Part shown: piece after piece, positions 11,837 through 22,594 of the stretch | How the letters are laid out: each line of letters begins with the position of its first letter | Numbering within the stretch: position 1 is the first letter of the stretch | Source of the DNA: Desarmillaria ectypa | Taxonomy: Eukaryota; Basidiomycota; Agaricomycetes; Agaricales; Physalacriaceae | Reading direction: 5' to 3' | Assembly (NCBI GenBank): GCA_030407005.1 | Contig: JAUDYN010000004.1 | Span: forward strand, 3,968,001 to 4,032,000 | DNA length: 64,000 nucleotides | Position numbers and translations under genes: made by a program | Notes under the pieces: generated by a model | Database searches by the model: none | Told to the model about the DNA's origin: nothing | The model's input: the letters and a program-made list of their open reading frames with translations, nothing else

Positions 11837-12926
11837 ATGTACCCCAACATGAATCATATTCTACTTTATCAACCCGAGGAGGAATTTTCGGATATAGACC
11901 TCTCATCTTATCCGGGTATCGATTTATACCCTGGTAGCGCGTCAGATCACTCAGAGAGCTCCCCCAGCGTTTGGGTATACGGTACGTTTCTAGTTGATTT
12001 TTTATTCCTTCTTTCATTCTAACATCTATCTAGACGACGTTCCCCATTTCTCCCGCCACTCCTCCGCATCTCCCGCCCTCCCTCGCCATTCCGACCACTG
12101 CAACGGGCGGTCCTTGTCTGACGGCATGGACGTGCCTGACGGTGTAAGCGCCTGGCCCAATGTGGGCTATCATCCAGGCGCCGTCAACTCGACCCTTACT
12201 GAATATCCCCTCTACGCGCGCCGCTTGCCTTCACACAGGTCGGGAGGCGGCGTCGAGTGGAGCTCGACATCAGATCACCACAACACAAGTCCCATATCTG
12301 ACCGTCAATACCTTACCGTTGATCCATCGCGGTGGGCGCCTGTTTCGGGGCCGACGTATCCGTGGGATAGCTTAGGGCTCTCTGCCTTGAACGACTCATT
12401 GGAGGTGAAGCCCGATTTGGCCCTCCTTCGAATGCAGCGAGCGATGCATGCACCCATCTCCCCTTCCCCTACTCCTTCCCCTTCATCATCTGGGGTCAAA
12501 ATACCTACTATACCCTCTGGACGTAGCACCGTCGACGCCGCCGCCGCGAAACAGAAATCGTGTTCCCATTGCCACGCTACAACTACCCCACTCTGGCGCC
12601 GAGAACCAGTCACGCTCAAGCCTCTCTGTAATGCTTGCGGCCTCTACCTTCAGCAGCGCAATAAGCTGAGACCGCAGGAACTGATTGACGCGGACTTGGA
12701 TGACGGCAGCGAGGAGTCGGACAAGGACGCGACTGGACCCGAATGTAGCCATTGCCACACGCGAAATACTTCGGTATGGCGGCGAAGCAAGACGGGAGAA
12801 CAGCTGTGCAATGCTTGTGGAGTATACCTGCGACTGCGGGGGAAGGACAGGCCGTTGTCGTTGAAGAGGAACAAGATCAAGCCTCGCTCTAAACATAGGG
12901 ATACAGGGACGATTTCGCCAAAGTGA
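11837..12926 (+). CDS. Transcription factor with two adjacent GATA zinc fingers
   Basis: A predicted nuclear DNA-binding protein of 345 residues, exons 11837-11981 and 12034-12926, with one 52-nt intron. The N-terminal two thirds are Ser/Pro-rich and disordered, with acidic patches near the start (EEEFSDIDL). Finger 1 (about residues 225-250) is C-x2-C-x18-C-x2-C; finger 2 (about 286-310) is C-x2-C-x17-C-x2-C. Both keep the LCNAC knuckle and the Trp-Arg-Arg in the loop. The linker of about 35 residues is acidic and has no Cys, unlike the Cys-rich linker of iron-regulating GATA factors (Sre/Urbs1/Fep1). A basic tail (KRNKIKPRSKHR) follows finger 2. The target genes cannot be told from sequence. 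Confidence 0.88.
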
Positions 12927-14700
12927 GAATGTGTTTAAGTTATTCGAATGTATTAAATTACTACTACTATGTGTGTGTTGCTCATTGCCAGCTACGATGA
13001 GCAGACTATGTCTATGAATGATGCACCGGGTTCTTCGGTCTTGTTTTTCCCATGGACCCGGATAATTACTAGTAACGGTTCAGACAATTGCATCACGACC
13101 CCAATCACCCACGAATACCAATGCCAATCATAGGCTGTATAGACAATGACTAGAGGTTCTAGGCACGTCTACCTTATGGATTTGACAATGGTGAGAGTTG
13201 TAGCAAATTCGGGAAATTTCGAACGATAGGATCCATGGTTAGACGGGATTGACAATGACTCGGCATACACAGGGAAGAGCGATGCAAAGATCCAGACTAA
13301 AGCCAGAGGCTAGCCGTGGTAAGGGTCAGCGTTGATCACGGTGCATGTAACCCGTCTCTTCCGACAAAGTCAGGATAGCACAGTGCCAGAGGTATCTAAA
13401 AATGCTTGACAGATGAGGACACGCGATTGAAAAAGTATTGTGGGATTTCGTCACGGCCGGGGGGTCTTGAATGACGCGCCGCGAAGGGCACCGAGCTCTC
13501 CTCCATCTGTCAATTCGTACCCGAAACATCATGGTCACGGGTGCTAGAACTTTAATGGAACTATCACACGCGTCGATACACCAAGTCGCGAACAACTGTT
13601 GACTTGATGACAACTTGTAATGATCGTGCTGTATAAATTAGCTTTTTGTTTTGTTTTGGTTTCGCGTTCGTAAGTTCATGGGCAGCGCGTCCTGATAGTA
13701 ACAGTTTCGACGGTTGCGAGGTCTCCCTATGTTAACATGTACCACTGATGGTATGGACCAATGATAGTATACGGTGATAATAGCTTGATCCTATCCTCCT
13801 TTCATCAGAGCGATTGCCAACACCTACGTACGGTAAGAACAAGAGTTAAAGAAGGAGGATTCGAAGCATCATACATCACGATCTTCAGTAGAACAGTTTC
13901 ATACGGATCACCGCGAATAGCAAAAAGTTATCCTCGCACGATCATAGAGAAGCCCATCACTTTACCACGGCCTCCGAGCCTAGTGGAGATTGACAATTAG
14001 GAGAAAGATATTTTTATGAAAGTGGCGGGAGAAGATCACTAGACAGTTAGGAGAGATGAAACAATGGAGAAAAATAAACGAAAGCCAAGAGAATGACGGT
14101 ATTTCTTCCGAGGTGGATTTTGACTTGTGGGCGCCTATATGCAGCGTAGCTGTAATTGAACAAGTTAGGTCCGCAGCCGTCACATCCAGCCGCTCCGTAC
14201 TCTGCGTTCCCAGATGGCACATAATTAAAACTAATGAACATTCGAAAGCGCCGCGTTGAAATCGGAGATCAAAAAAGCGAGGCGCATGCGATGACCCTTT
14301 TGTGACGTCATGTTCAACGACCACGACGACTTGCCCACCTCCTCCCATGGGTCTTTGCCTTTCTTCCTGTCGCCGTCATTACCAGCACTTTGAGGAATCT
14401 CCCACTTCTCGGTGCCTCGGTTGGCGGCGCTCAGTCTACCACCCTTAGTACACTCATCGCGCAGTGGAAGTAGTCGCCGCATTGAAGAGGAGGAAGTATC
14501 CCTCTCAGGGCCACCTCTTGCGTGGTTTCTACAATCGGATATTTTGCGCGAATCTCGGTATACCCGGACTAGTGGCCAGCGTCAAAAAATCATTCATAAT
14601 GTCCATCAGCTGTGCACAGTATTATTAGCTTTTGGTGTAGAAATGAATGGTGCGTTTGTCTTTTTGTTCTTGAATGATTCGTTTCATTATGATGGTTTGT
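12927..14700. other. Intergenic, nothing recognised
   Basis: Overlapping short ORFs on both strands show no family resemblance. No repeat or RNA gene is seen. Confidence 0.35.
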
Positions 14701-16560
14701 TTATCTAACGTACAGGTGGTGATAAATTGCAGGATCCCTTAATGCATTTCCATGGCGGCTTGGCCATGCTGTTGAAGAATGCGGGAAGGTAACCGAGGCG
14801 GTTTGGTACGAAGGTGCAACCTTTCCATTATCCTTGAAACAATCTCTAAATTTAAGTCAGTTCCGCATCCTCGAGATTTGGGACACGATTTGGATCTCAA
14901 TTCCTCGAGCTTATGGCCCTTCTCTTCACGTCTTGCCACCGTTCGTATTGTCGTTTCAAATATTTCTAGTGCATCGCTGAGTTTGCCAGGAACATCAACA
15001 ATGTTGCACAACAAGTTCAAGGCGTGGCTGAAGGTTTAGAGAAGCTTCTTGAGGGTATCGAAGCGACTGTGGAAGGTATATCGAAGGAATTTGTTAACAC
15101 GCCTGTGTCCAAAGACGCGCATACACCCACTTAGGACGAAGTGGCAAGTCGTAGATAATGCGAACGTGGTTGCTTCCCTTGTGCAGAATACAATGCACCG
15201 AGATTCTGCAGACAACCAGGTCAATACTCCGCACCTCCGCACCGATGCTCAAACAGATGGAATTCAAGCAGTAAGTTTCAACTACGACATCGGTGCTTAT
15301 TTAATGTCGGCGCATAGATATTTGTCGAAGAACATCGTTGTACCGCGGCTGTAAGGACCCTTCTCGCACCGTTTGAGAAGTACCCCCCCATTTGGTAGGA
15401 ACTGGAGTGCTCTAGTCTCCACATCGCTGTAAGTGCCAAAATTTTGCTTGAACGTTTGACGTCAGGAAAATCTCGCAGATGATCAGTCGCAGCCGAATCA
15501 TTCTGAAAGCAGCACATAGAGCTGAGAATCTCTCTGGGAATGTCATACGTAAAGCCCAGGTCTTAATAGCCTCTCCATTCGAAGACTATACCACCATCCG
15601 ACTACTTAGGGCCTTTACGACTCTTTCGGCGGACATTCATGATTATCTGTCATCTGTTTGTACACCCACGACCACAAGAGGTGCCCTCTACTTGTCAGAA
15701 GCTATGTGGAATGATATTGCCACCGTCACCATGAACGCGTTCCTCTCATTCACGCAGATTATTCCGACCTAACGGAGCACTCATCATCCAGGTATAGAAT
15801 ACGGCGACACAAAACTAGATGTGGCAGTCGACGGTCGACTGATGAGGCTGTTTTTAGTTGACGAGGCACGGAATGAAGGATGGTCTGCCGGTGTTAGAGG
15901 AGACCCAGAGAACGATATCCCAAATTGGCTTACCCCTAGCTCGGTTATTGTGAAAAGATGGAGCGAGTTGTGCATCGCTGCGACAGTACCGGAAAACACG
16001 ACTCCTATCACATCTTCAAATAATGTTAATATTCATATCGACGGCGTTTTCGTGGGAGCGAGCCATAATGCTGTTAGTTTGGACAGGCTGGGGTATTTCG
16101 TCTGGTACGAGTCATTTGTAGGGTATGCTGGGCCTTGACTTTGGATTGGGTGGGCTCGGAGGGCACTATCGACATAACACTCGAGCTTGACACTCAGACT
16201 GCTAGCGAGGACCAAGTCGACTTCAGTATCACCAGCGTCGCCGTGACTTTACACCCCTCCCTTGATATTGGCATCGATTTGATGGACTCGAGATACAGGA
16301 TCCTGAACACTATGCTCAGACCAAGCGTCCCACCTCTGGTCGAGTGATTCGTACGAAGGGAGCTAGAGAAGGCGGCGGAGCAGTGGATATGCTCGGCCAT
16401 CAATACCTTAGCTCATGGTCTGACGCTGTCCGAGATGAAACACAAAAGGACGGCGGACAATCCGTGTGGGACTGCTGTCATGAACGTGATATCTTTGGGA
16501 CAGCTGCTTGGTGCTAGTCCAGCTGATGGACCGGAAGTGCGTACTGAATCTACGGTGGCG
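14700..16560 (+). pseudogene. Frame-broken relic, possibly HAM1/BPI-like lipid-binding protein
   Basis: Several protein-like segments follow one another in different frames: an amphipathic helix NNVAQQVQGVAEGLEKLLEG (about 15000), a helical piece YLSEAMWNDIATVTMNAF (about 15690), GYFVWYESFVGY (about 16095), TLDWVGSEGTIDITLEL (about 16140), and AAEQWICSAINTLAHGL (about 16370). The order, with short beta-rich segments followed by a helix after paired hydrophobic strands, reminds me of the C-terminal half of large agaric HAM1/BPI-like proteins, but this is a weak resemblance. Stops and frame changes argue for decay. A multi-exon hypothetical gene remains possible. Confidence 0.35.
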
Positions 16561-17478
16561 TTCAAATTTAGGAGTAGACGCTAGTGGCGTGTCTCAGTCG
16601 ATATCCTTCCTTTCAAGGGTGAACCGCAGCCTTGGTTATCTCCCGCGGCTACGTATGAGCACGCTGCTTCAGAAGTTTCAGGTTAGGTCGTCCACGCGGA
16701 GGAGAGACTCGTGGACATGGAGCAACGAGCGAGAGCAAGGAGTCATCGCTGTCGAGGAATTGATTGATAGCACCGGAGACATAATTGTGCGTACGGGGAG
16801 CAAGGAGAGGTGTTATCGACGCCGGATGGAGAAGTCACGCGTTCGATGTGTAGGGAAACGGTCGGAGAACTTGGCCTTCGTGAGATGATGCGCACGAAAC
16901 CCGAGGGGATCTGAATTCAATTTCTTTCCGGTAAAGTTACTGGATATTAAACGTGTGTGTGGACAGGTCCAGGGTCGTGGTGAGATAGTTCTAGGACCGG
17001 GTGGAGTCAGGACTCAAGAACCAAATAGCGGAGGCCTTGGATGAGGGAAAATGTTCCGTGAAAAAGGAACGGGAATATCGACTTGGGATTCCTAGTTTCG
17101 TCACTGGTTGTTCATATAACTCCTGGTAAACTACCGGTAAACAACACCACCGGCCGCAGAAGGGCGTTATTTGAGCAAAAAAAAAACCTCATCATGTACA
17201 GGGCGGAAATGGGGAAGCAGCGAGGCACTTTGGATCCAGATGCACTATGACTAATAAGATAGAATTTGCAGTACATATTACTGTTGTTGAAGTATTGGTT
17301 TCAGCCCAATGATGTAATATGAATATACAGCTCTTACTTATTTGACCTTCCAGGTGGCCTGGACATCTGTGGATGCACCGGTAGTTCAATGCACACTGCC
17401 CAGGTTCTAGAGTCCACTATGTGCCTTTTACGAACCACAGCCAAATAAAAATTTGAAATACGTGACAAACCAACAAAG
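16561..17478. other. Intergenic, nothing recognised
   Basis: A 126-codon ORF at 16508-16888 shows no family pattern. Nothing else is supported upstream of the tRNA. Confidence 0.35.
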
Positions 17479-17563
17479 TGACCACCGCAGGACTCGAACC
17501 TGCAACCTTTTGGTAACCATTTAGCAATCGAAGCCAAACGCGCTACCATTGCGCTAGGTAGCC
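17479..17563 (-). tRNA. tRNA-Arg (anticodon TCG) with a 13-nt intron
   Basis: Read on the minus strand. The acceptor stem GGCTACC pairs with GGTGGTC (two G-U pairs), discriminator A. The D-stem is GCGC/GCGC around AATGGTA. The anticodon stem TTTGG/CCAAA encloses loop CTTCGA plus one more base. The 13 nt between position 37 and the last loop base form an intron at the usual place (after 37). The variable loop has five bases, and the T-stem GCAGG/CCTGC encloses TTCGAGT. A- and B-boxes are good matches. Anticodon TCG reads Arg codon CGA. No CCA is encoded, as expected for a nuclear gene. Confidence 0.92.
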
Positions 17564-18077
17564 ATACATTCACTACTTATGTTATTATTAATTTACCAAT
17601 GTGAACTGGAATGCATGAAATCAAAGAAATGGTTTAGGGAGCGGAAAGAAGACCGCGATTATCCCCAGAGAGTGAGGGTGGACTCAGGCCCCTCGCTGAA
17701 AAATCAGTGACTGGGCAATACCGACGCCTTGAAGCTGGTCTACTTACCACCGCACGGGGTCGGAAACGTATTTACGCTCTTGGAGATTGCATGCCGCCGT
17801 TCAAGATGGCTGTCAGCAACGCGGACGGCTCTATGGCTCTGTGGCTTACTTAGGATTTCCGTCAATAGACAGTGAATGCGCTTGTTAGAGGTTCATAGTG
17901 GGTCTCAAACAACGATAGCCCCCTGCATGGCAACACAGACGCTGAGACGAAGCATTGCTCATTCGTGTCACCCAGCTACGAACGAGGTTACAGAATGGTG
18001 GCAATTGTCATGAAAACTCGTTTGGGAGACAAGAATGGTGAGAACGATCCGAACGCACTCGCTCTAGGAGCACCTAC
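17564..18077. other. Short intergenic spacer
   Basis: It lies between the 5' end of the tRNA and the stop codon of the phytase gene. No features recognised. Confidence 0.4.
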
Positions 18078-19731
18078 CTAAGTAAAACACTTCTCCCAAT
18101 CCCCATCTCCGTTATTCTTCGCGTATGACTGACTTTCGACAAACGCGTCTAATGAACAAAGTCCGTCCCTGCTGCCACAAAACGCCAGCGGCTGCACCTC
18201 ATCGTTAACCAAAACCCTCACGTACTCCTCACCCGAGCACTCTAATTTCTCGGTTACCATATTCGCTGAAAACGACACAAGTCTCGACGCAAGCCAGCTG
18301 CGGTTCGGATCGGGGCTCGTAGGGTCGAGATTGGCACTCTGTCGGAAGAGCCCCATGGCAGAGTATATAGCTATCATTTGATTGTCATGCGAAAAGTCTG
18401 CATAGAAGGTGCGGTTGAGGGGGAAGGTTTCCGGATTGGAGTCAAGGGTGCGGTTCGTCTGGGTACTGTCCTGAACTGGGGAGGAAGTCAGCCGCGCTAA
18501 GAGCTCGTTGACATATCCAACACCCTGGACTGGCCCCAGTTCTTGTCCGTATCTAAAAAGATTGCAGCTGTCAACAATCGGAAGGAAGGAAAGATTGAAT
18601 GAGTGCGAACCCCGTGCCATAGTACTTGTCTAAATCTCCCGAGTATTCGAAACCCTCAAAGTCCGCAGCTTCGAAGATATCGCAGAAAGGACTGCGCTTT
18701 TCTTTGGCCATGGTATCGAAGGGACACATTGACAAAAGACTGTACGTGTCATCGTCGGAAACGTTTGCCCCAGGAGCACCCTCGTTGATGCGAGCTGTTA
18801 TGGTAGGAGCGTAGATAGCCAACCAGGCGTTGGTTTGGTCATCGGAGTCTCCCGCATTTTCACACAGGTTGTCGTCGAGAGTATCGTTTGACTGGGGAAG
18901 GCTTTGTGAGTCTCGGAAATGAACGACACAATTCCGACCCACCTCTTCAGACAGAATCACGGATAAAAGTGGGTTGTAGATATGATAACTGGCAGCTGCG
19001 AATCCGGCAGTCCAGTTCGTTGCTGACTTGATGACTCGGTCCGAGCCTGAAGCTCTAACGAAGGGGAGTTGGTCCTGATCGACAAGATACGAGTACCTTT
19101 GGAAAAATGTCTCTCCGGATTCATACGCCCTGCAGTGTGTGTTAGATCGCGAAAAATAATCAGACAAGAAATTTACTGCGCTGCGCCAAATGGGACGAGA
19201 TCGGCAACTCCCAAATCATACGTATAATTGGCCAAGAATTGCATACGTTCATTCGTAAATACACCAACGGCAGTCAACTTATCGATGGCGGAGATAATAC
19301 GAGCAGCGGAGCCGTTAGTAGGATAACGAGCACCATGCCTTTCGAGCTGGTGCAATTCTTCAGCACGGCACGTAGGGCACAACGATCTCCCAGAAACTCA
19401 CAAGGTTTATCTGACATTCTCATCAATACAAGCATGACAAGGCATGATTATAATGGCTCACCTGGGTCACCATGCAGTTGCTAGGCACCTGGTATTCCGC
19501 CAGAGAAACAAATGGAGAATACTGGGCCCAATTCTCCGTGAACGGAACAGCAGAGAGATTCACCTCGTAGGATCCAAAGGAGTAAACGGGAAAACATAGT
19601 GCCAGCCCAATACAAGCTGCAAGTGCGACCCAGATCATCATTTTTCTATGTAAAAAGCACGAGCTCTTCTTCGAAGGTGCGGGCGACGTCGTTGCCATGG
19701 GTGACAGGCCGTTTTGAAAGCAAGGAATCAT
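18078..19731 (-). CDS. Histidine acid phosphatase (phytase type), secreted or membrane-anchored
   Basis: Hydrolyses phosphomonoesters such as phytate through a phospho-histidine intermediate. Seven exons join in phase to 463 residues: 19462-19731, 19402-19410, 19177-19346, 18943-19129, 18891-18611, 18552-18078 (the two listed last run leftwards), with a 9-nt exon coding I-N-L. The active-site motif RHGARYP and the distal SHDN pair are intact, and NATNW-like, FGAAQAYESGE and YGTGYGQELGPVQG landmarks are in place. A hydrophobic stretch near the N-terminus (MMIWVALAACIGLALCF) is a signal peptide or anchor. An internal ATG at 19698 (452 residues) is an equally good start. Cys residues are spaced as in extracellular members. 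Confidence 0.9.
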
Positions 19732-20357
19732 GACGAGGCCGGGAGGCGCAGCCAGTGCTCATGCGTTCATGGAGGCATATGCGGAAGAAACATGGAAAGG
19801 TGATGGAAGTCTTTCGAACGTGCGTTGTGGCGGTATACGACAAGTCTATTTTTGAATATGTCACAGTTTGCGTCACGAAGATAGGGGCTCCCGACATATC
19901 TCTGTAACGGGAAGTCAGTGCGGGATCATACAACCTGATTTTGTGAATTTTCCTCAAAGGAACTCAGACAAATAATTTGCAATTTGCTAATTTTGTTCAT
20001 AATAATTCAAAGTCAACCATGTCTAGAATGAGCAGATTCCAGAAGTGACCTTGTCTGAGCTTCACTCATCTATGCAGCAGCACCTTTTACCTTCGATATC
20101 GATTATATTCCTTGTCTGCTTCCGTTGTCGTTATCCGGGACTCTTCCGACTAGTAGTGCAATGCACATGGGTAGCTCACTCCAGAACTATGCCATTATAA
20201 CATTACAAGACTGTAACTATAATCGCAGTCAATGCGACAAGAAAAATATTATACAACAGACGGGATATGGTATCTATCAAAATGGAGGAGGATAGATGCA
20301 GTGTCGATGATGATGTCTAAGAGATGCAAAAAGAAAGTTAAGGCAAACGACAGAAAA
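19732..20357. other. Phytase promoter side and spacer
   Basis: The phytase gene would be driven from about 19732-20100. No clear TATA box or other motif stands out. Confidence 0.3.
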
Positions 20358-21893
20358 TTACGCATGCACAAGACCGCTCTTCAATCTCTGCGAACTGGCA
20401 ATATTCGCCAGAGTTTCTCCGAAGGCTTCCATATCTACAGCAGTCTCGCTGAGAACAGACGCACTGAGACTGTTCATGATGCCAGCGGTTTTCATTCCGG
20501 AGTGAGGGACTTTGCCTCTGGTCCATTCCTCGACGAGGGGATGTTCAAACGACGGCGCGTATCCACAAGACTCAAATAGCTCTAAATGACGGGTAAAATT
20601 GGAAGATGGCGAAAAGAGGGGAAGGGCTAGAACGAAGTACTCATCAGCTACAAAAGCATCGGCTGGAGGAGATGACAGACTCACCTTCTTCTATACAAGA
20701 AGACACCTGTTTAGGCGTGAGGTTTCGTAGAGCCATTACTGGAAAATAAATGGTCAGAGAGTCAATAGATTACGTGTAATGGGCGTACGGTATGCTCCAA
20801 CGACGATACAAGCTCTAGATTCCATGATCGAATGAACGAGAACCACACCTTTGTCTGCAACGGCATCGCGAATAAAGCTACAGCAATCAGGAAGGGTAAC
20901 AAGGAGGTCCGCTCGGTTCTCGCCACAGACATTTAAATGCCGGTGCTTCACAGACGACGGCAGGTCTGGCATTGTCGCCGGCGCCAGAGATAAAATATGT
21001 GTGATACCAAGTTCGAAAATGAGCGACTCTGCCTGCTTCGGGTCGGTCGGAAACTCGCTGCGAAGGACAGATATACATTAATGACGTCAGTCGATAATCT
21101 TGGAAGTAAAAACTTTTTTTTTAACCTGCTCAGAAATAGTTGATTGGTAATTATTGGTGTTGTGTCGACAATGCAGTTGAGAAAGGCAGTTACGTTTTGC
21201 TTCTGGCGCCGTTTCCAGGAGACGTAGATGGGGTGGGAGGGACTCGGGGCATATCCGCAATCAGCGAACGCGTCCAGCTGTTTGATAAATCCATAATTTG
21301 GATGGACACATGGTCGTTCTGGTGGGGCCGAAAAGCAAATGAGACATGCGCTGTGAGAGGGCAGATGATCAGATGACGCTACAGCACCTTTCTTTATTAA
21401 ATTCAGAGCTGTAGACGTATTTATACCCCTTGTTTTCATCACTGACAGCAGGGTTAATATTCGAAATGAGATAAGAGATAGTAAATATATTGACTCACAG
21501 TAGGCAGCGACAACGGTGGTACTTCTTGAGATTCCCATTACACAATGCACAAGTACGCAGCCGCCCTGGGCAAGGGCAGACTCAATGAACTCGCATGTTC
21601 TGGGGAGATGTATCAAAAGATCATCGTACTCAGAATCGTCCACAGCAATTGTTAAATGATTTGGGCCCGTGGAAGAATATTCAGGGCAAACAGAAACAAT
21701 GTGCGTGATTCCTAGCATGCTATACTGCCCAGCAGACATCGCAGACGTTAAACTAAGAAGAAAATATCAGTGCCAGAGTGAGACAAAGACGCGCGACAAC
21801 GTACTTTCCAAGAAATAATTGTCCAGTGACTATTTCATTGAAACTAGCGGGCATGTGAGGGTACAGAGGGTGTGTAGCTGACTTGATGGCCAT
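20358..21893 (-). CDS. Tandem dual-specificity phosphatase with an inactive second domain
   Basis: Seven exons (21805-21893, 21499-21752, 21388-21441, 21126-21318, 20789-21057, 20685-20738, 20358-20626) join in phase to 393 residues. The first domain has the phosphatase loop HCVMGISRS, preceded by the general-acid region with VDDSEYDDL, so it should dephosphorylate Tyr/Ser/Thr. The second domain repeats the same order (ELGITHILSL, LVTLPDCCSFIRDAV) but its loop reads HSIMESRAC: Ser replaces the nucleophilic Cys and the loop is one residue shorter, so catalysis is lost. Both domains end with a similar FADCGY/FESCGY helix, which marks an internal duplication. The dead half may bind substrate or regulate the active half (inference). 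Confidence 0.88.
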
Positions 21894-22594
21894 GGTGGTA
21901 GAAAGCAGGAGCCTATGAGGGCTCGCCAACAAACAGAACTCGATAAGAACGTATAAAGCTAAGATTGGAAAATGACCGAAATTACTTACCGGAACGGGCC
22001 GCCGAATTTCTTGTTCAGGAAGTATCGAGTCAGCACAAGGCCTTATCGAGGCCGAATTCTTCCGGGGGTCTCGGGCGCTGCAGTTGGCCTATTCACCGAA
22101 CGATACATATTTTTGTTTGTCTTAGTCTTAATTTCCGATAATCGGAGGGGACCACCCAAGCATACGGTTCTACTTATCCAGCGTTGCTGAAGAGGGGATA
22201 GGAGTCCTAGAGAGAAGAGAAAGCGAAGAGGAGGGGCAAAATTGTCATTTCGGTCATTTGTGAAGGAGAGGGGATACTGAAGGACAGAGCAGAGTAATCG
22301 CTTTCGACGTTCATTTGTAAATTACGTCCACTATCACATAAGTACTTAGTACTCAGTACTCAAATTCGCTCCAGGAATCATGAAAATTCGTCTCATTATG
22401 TGATTGAATCAAAAATGACGACTATGGTAAAAATATATATAAAGTCCATTGGAAGGTCCATTAAGTACTACACGAGCCAAAACATGTTCAACCACTGTAA
22501 TGCAAAGCAATTCGAAAGAAGGGATGTCATGAAGGATGTTGCCAGTAAGTCCGGTTGTATGCCAAAAATAAAAGTGTCATAATGTAATGAGTGT
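21894..22594. other. Intergenic between phosphatase start and chitin synthase stop
   Basis: It holds the phosphatase promoter. A run of overlapping agtact units near 22340-22360 is the only pattern I see. Confidence 0.35.

Noticed and set aside
14047..14482. Overlapping minus-strand ORFs
   Set aside because: No family pattern, and different frames overlap with equal length; probably chance.
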